Below, piece after piece: positions 57,227-64,000 of a DNA stretch of 64,000 nt. Below the pieces are notes generated by a model. It searched no databases. It was not told where the DNA came from and saw only the letters and a list, made by a program, of their open reading frames with translations. A program made the translations under genes and the position numbers. Each line of letters begins with the position of its first letter. The stretch's first letter is position 1. Origin of the DNA: Pseudomonas rustica (GTDB taxonomy: Bacteria > Pseudomonadota > Gammaproteobacteria > Pseudomonadales > Pseudomonadaceae); contig NZ_JAGYHF010000002.1 of assembly GCF_018336155.1 (NCBI RefSeq), positions 434,001-498,000 on the forward strand, written 5' to 3'.

Positions 57227-58165
57227 CTACAGGCGAATGCCGCTGAGTTCCACACGCAATGTCACGCGACGGTTGGGTGCGTAACAGCTGATTTGCTCGA
57301 TCCGGGGGCCGTAGCAGGTATGAATGACCGGATCACGACTGGCTGAGCTGTGGGCCGTGAGGATTGACTCGGCGATACCACCGTCGATCAACATCTGGAC
57401 GACCGTCTTTGCACGTTGCTCACCCAGCAGTTGATTGTCTGCCTCGGTGCCGAACGCATCTGTATGGCCAGTGACTTGAATATGTTTGATCTGCGCATCG
57501 TCGTTGTGCAATTCATTGAGCATGTCGAAGACAGCCTGGCGGCCTGCTACCGATAGATCTTCATACCCTGACTTGCCGGAAGGAAACAGCACGTCGCTGG
57601 CCAAGGTGTAATGCTTGAAGCGTGCATCGTCCTTCAGGTACTCGTAATACCGACACGCTTCGACGCTGGAAGCACGCGACAGCACATGAACTTGCGACCG
57701 GGTTTGGCCCAGCTCTCGTTCCGCCTCTTCACGCTTGACCGGTGCCGGAAAAGTGTTGCCGTCCTCACGCACCCGCAGGTAATAGGTTTGACCGCCTTCA
57801 AGATTGGCCTGATAAAGGTCGCTGCTCTTGCCAAAATAGGTCGGCGCATCATTCAGGTAAGCGCCCAGAGTGTGGCTACCCGGTGCCATGCAGAAGCTGG
57901 TGAACCCACCAGGCAACAGGCCAGTGTGAAACTGGCGATCGACATAGACGTGCGCCGCGCCCTTTCGCTGGACGTCTTCCTTGTTGCGGTAATACACCAC
58001 TTGCACTTGATCGACTGCCACGGGCGGTAATCCCATGTAGGACGCATAGAACACCCGACCGGGTACTGTGCCGTCCTTGGGCTCCTGTGCGATGGAGGGA
58101 TGCGCGCCCAACAATGTGGCGCCAAACAGCACAACGGCTCGGGTCATGTTCAATTCATAAGTCAT
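57227..58165 (-). CDS. OmpA-family outer-membrane protein (first paralogue)
   Basis: 312 residues from the ATG ending at 58165, giving a signal sequence (TRAVVLFGATLLGAHPSIAQ). The N-terminal domain (30-150) has QVQVVYYRNKEDVQRKGAAH and TGLLPGGFTSFCMAPGSHTL. The C-terminal OmpA peptidoglycan-binding domain has SDVLFPSGKSGYEDLS and QVTGHTDAFGTEADNQLLGE. It is a tandem paralogue of the 58415 gene, with matching domain order. It probably anchors or assists the adhesin secretion apparatus. Confidence 0.85.
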   Translation of the reverse strand: MTYELNMTRAVVLFGATLLGAHPSIAQEPKDGTVPGRVFYASYMGLPPVAVDQVQVVYYRNKEDVQRKGAAHVYVDRQFHTGLLPGGFTSFCMAPGSHTLGAYLNDAPTYFGKSSDLYQANLEGGQTYYLRVREDGNTFPAPVKREEAERELGQTRSQVHVLSRASSVEACRYYEYLKDDARFKHYTLASDVLFPSGKSGYEDLSVAGRQAVFDMLNELHNDDAQIKHIQVTGHTDAFGTEADNQLLGEQRAKTVVQMLIDGGIAESILTAHSSASRDPVIHTCYGPRIEQISCYAPNRRVTLRVELSGIRL

Positions 58166-58333
58166 CTTCGTTCCACTACCCGCGCCCAAGCTTTGTGCGC
58201 TGAAATTCAAGTCGTTCAATGCGTGCAAGTGCCAATCACATTGCTATGGAGACCATTATCCGAGCACGCCGGGAAGATCCATATAAGACCCGTCTCAGAA
58301 ATCTTTCCTTGGTTTTATCGGCTTTTTCACAGA

Positions 58334-58366
58334 CAAAAAAAACCCGACGTAACCAGGACGTCGGGT
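58334..58366 (-). terminator. Terminator of the second OmpA-family gene
   Basis: ACCCGACGT and ACGTCGGGT pair around AACCAGG, with an A8 run on the left acting as the leftward U-tract. Confidence 0.8.
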
Positions 58367-58414
58367 CGGAGCAATGACAGGAGATCAAGCCTCCCAAAGG
58401 CTGTCTATGAACGA

Positions 58415-59338
58415 TTATTGCTGAGTGTTGACCCGCACCACCACGCGACGATCAGTGGCGTAACAAGCAATCTGCGCGGAACGGGAACCGTCGCAACCAC
58501 TGCTGATCGGCTGGTCGGCACCGGCACTGTTAGCCGTGATGCTGCCGGAGGCCAGACCACCATCGACCAGCAGACGACGCACGGTTTGTGCACGCTTGAG
58601 GCCTAACGCGTAGTTGGACGATGCCGAACCGATCGGGTCGGTGTGACCGACAACTTCAATGCTGCTGAGGTTGGCGTTTTCACGTTTGAGCTGGGCGATC
58701 AGATCACCGATGGCATCACGTCCTCTGGCGGTGATATCGCGAGTGCCGGATTTGCCAAAAGCAAACAGCACGTCACCCGACAAGGCGTATTCCTTGAACT
58801 GCACCTGCTCCATTGGCAAGTAGTCACACGCCAACACGGTCGATGCGCGAGACAAAGCCTGAACCTGCCGGTGTGTGCCTTGCAACTCACGTTCAGCCTC
58901 GGCACGCGTCACTGCTTGCGGGGCACCGTAACCGTCTTCGCGAACCCGCAAGAAGTAGGTCTTGCCGCCGTCCAGTTCAGCCGAGAACACATCGGTGCTT
59001 TTACCTTTGTATTGCGGGGCATCATTGACGTAAGCGCCCAGGCTGTGTTGACCGGGCGCTACGCAAAAGGCACTGAAACCGCCCGGCAGCAGCGCGGCAT
59101 GGAACTCACGGTCAACGTAAACGTTGGCCGCGCCCTGACGGGAGCCCAAACCGTTGGGGCGGTAGTAAACAACCTGCACCTGGCGATCAGGTACCGGGGC
59201 CACCTGGCTGTAGGCATTGCCGAAAATCTTGCCGGAAACACTCCCCGGCTTGAACGCCTCGTCGGCCGTAGCGATCTGTGCGCTGGCCAGTGCCGCACCC
59301 AGCAGCGCGACGTTAAGAATGGTCATACGTTTAAACAT
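58415..59338 (-). CDS. OmpA-family outer-membrane protein (second paralogue)
   Basis: 307 residues with a signal peptide (MFKRMTILNVALLGAALASA, cut near ATA). The same two-domain layout as its neighbour: QVQVVYYRPNGLGSRQGAAN, HAALLPGGFSAFCVAPGQHS, then the OmpA domain GDVLFAFGKSGTRDITARGR and VVGHTDPIGSASSNYALGLK. It lies just downstream of the adhesin gene on the same strand. Two paralogues in a row suggest a local duplication. Confidence 0.88.
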   Translation of the reverse strand: MFKRMTILNVALLGAALASAQIATADEAFKPGSVSGKIFGNAYSQVAPVPDRQVQVVYYRPNGLGSRQGAANVYVDREFHAALLPGGFSAFCVAPGQHSLGAYVNDAPQYKGKSTDVFSAELDGGKTYFLRVREDGYGAPQAVTRAEAERELQGTHRQVQALSRASTVLACDYLPMEQVQFKEYALSGDVLFAFGKSGTRDITARGRDAIGDLIAQLKRENANLSSIEVVGHTDPIGSASSNYALGLKRAQTVRRLLVDGGLASGSITANSAGADQPISSGCDGSRSAQIACYATDRRVVVRVNTQQ

Positions 59339-59421
59339 GATGATGACTCCACCGCGAACACCGATCGGTGCCCGCAGTTGATTGAATTTGAGAAAGGCTT
59401 GACCACCAAGGGCAACCGCAA

Positions 59422-59450
59422 GCTCTGCGCAGGTATCACCTGCGCAGAGC
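59422..59450 (-). terminator. Perfect hairpin after the adhesin gene
   Basis: GCTCTGCGCAGGT and ACCTGCGCAGAGC form a perfect 13-bp stem with a 3-base loop. There is no U-run, so it may slow polymerase or protect the mRNA end rather than terminate fully. It lies a few bases after the adhesin stop codon. Confidence 0.55.
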
Positions 59451-59458
59451 GATTGCGC

Positions 59459-62400
59459 TTAAACCAGATTGGTGGTGACCCCGTCCTGAACCAGCAGTTG
59501 GGCATCGAGGCTGGAATGTTGGAAGACGTTGTAGACAATGCCTTCCACCGTAACCGTACCTTGACCGGCCCAATCACCCGGATCGGTGCCGTCGGCCAGC
59601 AAGTCGTCGAGGTTGACGACATCGCCGGCGTTGCCTTTGATCAACATCTGGACGGTCTCATCCGTGCTGAAGAGTGAGCTTTCACCCAGTTCCAGAACAT
59701 CACCCAGGGACAGGTTCAGTGTGTTGTTGCCGGTGCCGGTTATGTCGATGATTTCAATCGACTCCAGTTTGCCGGTGATCCCCCCCAGATCAAGAGTCTG
59801 GCCGGCCCCCGTCAAGGTCAGAGTATCGATGCCTACACCGCCATTGATACCCGCTTCCGCGCTGTCAAAATAAGATGTATCTAATAATGAAAATATATTG
59901 TTTGCATCAGATCCATGATACGACCCACCAGTACTTCCTATAATTTGATTGGCATCCTCAATTGGGGATGAAAGGCTACTACTCCAAGCAACGTTATCAA
60001 TTCTAATTCCGCCATCCGCCTCAGGCCCAACAACAACTTGAATTGAGGCAACTGGCACTCCACCGGTCGCGTCGTATTCAACCGACGTAAACCCCGCGCC
60101 ATTAATTGCCACTGGCTGACTGTTTAGAACATTACCTTCAGCATCTAAAAAGTTAACCATTGTTCCGGTGGCGTGTACGTGACCAACATCTAGCGAGACC
60201 ACGCTAGAGTTCCCTTGCAAGGTTATATTAACAACCGAACTGGGACCTCCTACAATATCATTTGTGGGACCAACAGAGACCGCACCGGCAACCGACACGC
60301 CGGATGTAGTAGGATCCCATGAATCAAAGTCCTCAATTCCACCAGCATATTGACCAGCAATGTAGTCAGACCTATTCCCATTACTGTCCACTATTGCCGC
60401 TCCCAACACCCCCCCGAATGTTAATAGAGCTAAGATTTCAGCTGGTATGGTGACGTTAGCTTGTCCAGCAATTATGTCAGCATCAGTCAGTTCATAGTCG
60501 AACCTGTAATTTCCGAGAACAATATTGACTTGATCGCCTGACTCGGCATTTCCCCCAGAAATATCTACAGTTACCTGGTCACCATCGCGCAGGACAGCGG
60601 TCGGGGCATCAGGGGCTTGGTCATCAAGTTCTACCGATTGGCTGGTAGTATTGCTATTCCCCGCCCCATCTATCACACGGGCCTGAATCTCCCAGTTACC
60701 CGTGTGAATGTTCTGATCAAGAAAATTCCAGTTTCCACCGACATCTACCACTGCATCGAGCCAGGTAACACCACCATCGGTGGAAATCTGCACTTTTTCG
60801 CCCGGTTCTAACGCAGCAGTCAACGACCCCTGAATCAAACGCCCGGCACTGCCATCGTTGGTGACAAAGTCACCGCTGTCGGCCCCGCTGTCCTTGCCCA
60901 TGCTGTCGACGACTGCCGAGGCGATCGGTGCAGCGGTGTCAATAATGACGGTCCACGGCGCAGACGGTGCACTTTGATTACCCGCCGGATCCTGCGCGAT
61001 GACGTCGAACTCGTTGGTCGAGCCATTGTTGAGTGGCGGGTTGGGTGTAAAGCTCCAGGTGCCGTCTGGCTGTACTGTTTGACGGCCGATTTCAATGCCG
61101 TTGTTTCGAATGATGATCACATCACCCGCCACACCGCTACCGCTCAGGGTCGGGGTCGTATCATCAGTGGTCGAACCATCAGCCACAGGCCCCTGAATGC
61201 TGCCTACATCGTCAGTGACTGCATCGATAGTCGGTGCGGCCGAAGCGGTGACATCGATTTCCAGATTGAAATCACTGGTCGGTGCACTTTCCCCTCCGCC
61301 GGGGGTAACAACCGTCGCACTGAACGCGTAGTTGCCTTCGCCCAACGCCGGGTTAACGGTGTACTCCCACTGCCCCAAGGCATTGACGGGTACGCCCGCT
61401 TGCAACAACACACCGTCAAGGTAGATGTTCACCGTAGAACCTGGTGTTGCTTGCCCACTCAGGGTCGGGGTGGTGTCATCTGTCACACCGCCGCTGGCCA
61501 GCGGGCCCTGGTTCGGGCCTACGTCATCGGTGACCTGGTCGATACTGATAACAACGGCACTGGTATCGACAATGAAGTCGATCGGCGCGCTTTCCGGGCT
61601 GCGGTTGCCGGCGGCATCCACGACGAAAGTGCTGAAGCTGTGCGGCCCATTGGCCAGGGGTGGTGCCGGGGTGAAGCTCCAGTTGCCTGCGCCATCCACC
61701 GGTACGCGACCGATCTCGACACCGTTGTCGAAGACAATCAGCGTGGTGTTCGGCTCTGCGGTACCGCTGAAGGTCGGCGTACTGTCATCGGTGGTATCGC
61801 CGCTGGTGATCGGCCCGGTAACCGCCCCGACGTTGTCCTCAAGCTGACTGGCATCAGCCGCTGCGGGGGCAGTGACATCGACGGTAATTGGGTAATCACC
61901 GGTCGGCGCGCTTTCGTTGCCGGCCGCATTGGTCGCTGTGGCGGACAGGTTATTCAGCCCCGGCAGCAGTGCCGGATTAGGGGTAATGCTCCAGTTGCCA
62001 AGTGCGTCCGCCACGATGGAACCCACCGCTACACCATTGGCGAACAGGGTAACGGTGGAGAACGGTTCAGCCGTACCGGATACTTGCGGCTCGGTATCGT
62101 TAGTGCTATCGCCGGGCATGATGTTGCCGACATTTTCGGCAACATCATCGAAGACGCCGGTGATACTCGGCGCCGGCGGAGTCCCCCCGGCAACCAGCTC
62201 AAAATCAAAACCGGTGGATGGATCGCTGATGTTACCGACAGCATCTTGCGCCGCGGCCGTCAGATCATGCGGGCCATTGAGCAGCGGCGGTACCGGGGTG
62301 TGGCTCCAGCGACCATCTGTGCCGACCGGTGCACGGCCAATCTCGACACCATTGTCATAAATGATGATGGTGCTGCCCGGCTCGCCACTGCCACTGATTT

Positions 62401-64000
62401 CCGGCTGCGCATCGTCCGTGATGTCACCCGGAGTGAGGTTGCCGGTGCTTGTGCCCTGGTCATCGAAAACGCTGTCGATCGTCGGAGCCAATGGAGCGGT
62501 GGTGTCAACAATGATGATGTAAGGGTCGGACGGTTCGCTCGCATTACCCGCCGGGTCCGTGACGATCACGGTGATCGGGTGTGGACCTTCTGCCAACGCA
62601 GGATCCGGGGTGAACTCCCAACGTCCGTCGTCACCGACGATCACTTCGCCGATGACCACGCCGTCGTCGATGATGGTGACTTTGTCGCCAGGTGTGAGAC
62701 CACCGCCACCCACGGTCGGAGTGCCATCATCGGTGCTGCCACCGTTGCCGATGTCGCCGGTGATCGGGCCAACGTTGTCGATGGCTTCTTCGATACCGCC
62801 GGTACCAACGCCTGGTTTGCCGGGAGCAGTGGTATCAACAATGACGATATACGGATCGGACGGCTCGCTGGCGTTACCCGCCGGGTCGGTCACGATCACG
62901 GTGATCGGGTGCGGACCTTCTGCCAACGCAGGATCCGGGGTGAACTCCCAGCGACCGTCATCACCGACGATAACTTCACCGATGGCCACGCCGTCGTCGA
63001 TGATGGTGACTTTGTCGCCCGGGGTGAGACCACCGCCACCGAAGGTCGGGGTACCGTCGTCAGTCACGCCGCCGTTGCCAATGTCGCCGATGATCGGCCC
63101 GACGTTGTCGATGGCTTCTTCGATACCGCCGGTACCTACGCCTGGCTTGCCGGGGGCAGTGGTATCAACAATGACGATATACGGATCGGACGGCTCGCTG
63201 GTGTTACCCGCCGGGTCGGTCACGATCACGGTGATCGGGTGCGGACCTTCTGCCAACGCAGGATCCGGGGTGAACTCCCAGCGACCGTCATCACCGACGA
63301 TGACTTCACCGATGACCACGCCGTCGTCGATGATGGTGACTTTGTCGCCCGGGGTGAGACCACCGCCACCGAAGGTCGGGGTACCGTCGTCAGTCACGCC
63401 GCCGTCGCCAATGTCGCCGGTGATCGGGCCAACGTTGTCGATGGCTTCTTCAATGCCACCTGTTCCGATACCTGGTTTGACCGGTGCGATGGTATCGATA
63501 GTGACGATGTACGGATCAGACGGCAGGCCGACGTTACCGGCAGCGTCAATCGCCACGGTGGTAAAGCTGTACTGCCCGTCTACCAGGGCTGGTGAGGGTG
63601 TAAATGACCAGGTGCCATCCGGATTGACGGTGGTTTCGCCGATTTTGACACCATTGGCGAAAACATCGAGCCGGGCACCCGCTTCACCGGTACCGCTAAG
63701 GGTCGGGGTATTGTCATCGGTGAAACCGTTTGGCGAGATCACACCTTGCTGATCACCCACGTCATCGCTGATCGAGTTGATCACGGACTTGCCCGGTGCG
63801 GTGATGTCGATGATGAAATCGAATTCGTCGGAGGGCTTGCTGATGTTGCCGTCCTTGTCCTTCTCCTCAACGACAATCGAATGTTCGCCGCCTGGCAGCG
63901 GAGTTGGCGGAGTGTACGTCACTTGCCGTCATCGCCGACGATGACTTCGCCGATCGGCTTGCCGTTGTCCGAGATGATGATGGTATTGCCCGGCGTCCCG
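59459..64000 (-). CDS. Giant Ig-repeat surface adhesin (BapA/LapA-like), C-terminal part, frame broken at 63919-63921
   Basis: About 1500 residues of a much larger protein. It consists of tandem bacterial Ig-like domains of 95-110 residues, each ending in a PDPALAEGPHP-type strand and a DPAGN-like loop, with near-identical 110-residue copies at 62500-63480. The C-terminal 400 residues differ and include a type I secretion target region (NIFSLLDTSYFDSAEAGING, GIDTLTLTGAGQTLDLGG). The frame is interrupted by TGA at 63919-63921: inserting one G restores GDDGKWTYTPPTP and continuity with the upstream repeat, so either the gene is broken or one base is missing from the sequence. The product is exported by the system at 47880-53351. 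Confidence 0.85.
59870..60640. other. AT-rich cassette within the adhesin gene
   Basis: Between about 59870 and 60640 the coding sequence is clearly richer in A and T than both flanks, with runs such as ATAATGAAAATATATTG, although the frame stays open. It encodes a distinct domain after the last Ig repeats. The pattern fits replacement of this domain by recombination. Confidence 0.6.
62500..63480. repeat. 330-bp tandem repeats in the adhesin gene
   Basis: Equivalent positions such as CGGACGGCTCGCT recur at 62521, 62851, 63181 and, more diverged, 63511, giving an exact 330-base (110-residue) period. The 62851 and 63181 units are nearly identical, so the array can change length by recombination and is prone to assembly error. 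Confidence 0.9.

Noticed and set aside
62500..63511. CRISPR-like array
   Set aside because: Units are 330 bases, coding and in frame, without short repeats and unique spacers.
60974..63595. Plus-strand 873-residue open frame opposite the adhesin
   Set aside because: It is an antisense shadow created by the GC-rich 330-base repeats; its translation is Arg/Gly/Asp-rich with no fold, whereas the minus strand encodes coherent Ig-like domains.
62559..63752. Plus-strand 397-residue repetitive open frame
   Set aside because: Second antisense shadow of the same repeat array, low-complexity Pro/Ser/Val sequence.

Overview
The window reads as a Pseudomonas chromosome, probably of the fluorescens group. 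It is about 60% GC, and it carries a Pseudomonas-type lambdoid early phage region, a tmRNA (ssrA) 3' end used as an integration site, aqpZ, and a Lap/Bap-like type I secretion locus with a giant adhesin. The assignment rests on gene content and protein style; no database search was possible.

The layout has three blocks. (1) 1-10309 is the right end of a prophage. The replication operon (DnaC-like partial gene, O-like initiator, Rha-like protein and small genes) runs leftward off the window. Then come a cro/cI switch with repeated operator-like sites, small early genes, an excisionase-like gene, a tyrosine integrase with a terminator, and a two-gene cargo operon (ClpP-like protease plus a 56-residue protein). 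The block ends at a copy of the tmRNA 3' end followed by a terminator. (2) 10279-43919 is a second element of about 33.6 kb, inserted in tandem at the same site. It starts with a P4-type integrase. It then carries SIR2-HerA defence, a block of recombination and mobile-element genes (DUF932, YqaJ exonuclease, a metal-binding/RDF-like protein, RadC), and a long leftward operon. In transcription order that operon reads BrxR, BrxA, BrxB, BrxC, PglX, DUF932-like, DUF262/DUF1524, PglZ, BrxL, RecQ-phosphoribosyltransferase and DprA-like. The distal end has a YagK/YfjJ (inovirus Gp2-like) gene, AlpA, two unknown genes around a perfect 18-bp inverted repeat, a broken coding remnant, and a second diverged att/terminator copy. 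Paired TGGCATTCCA repeats lie inside both ends. (3) 43920-64000 is core chromosome: an NlpC/P60 hydrolase, aquaporin Z, two LuxR-type response regulators around a SleB-like hydrolase, a type I secretion operon (ABC transporter, HlyD, TolC), a BvgS-like hybrid kinase, two OmpA-family paralogues, and the C-terminal part of a huge Ig-repeat adhesin read leftward off the window.

Functionally the element is a defence island. BREX marks self DNA through PglX and blocks phage. The embedded DUF932/DUF262 pair and the appended RecQ-PRTase/DprA pair look like extra effector modules under the same promoter. SIR2-HerA is a separate NAD-depleting system. The core block makes, exports and probably regulates a surface adhesin.

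The least-described items are the ClpP-like/56-residue cargo pair, the RecQ-PRTase/DprA pair, the DUF932/DUF262 insertion in BREX, the unknown pair at 41205-43518, and a one-base frameshift near the right edge that interrupts the adhesin.
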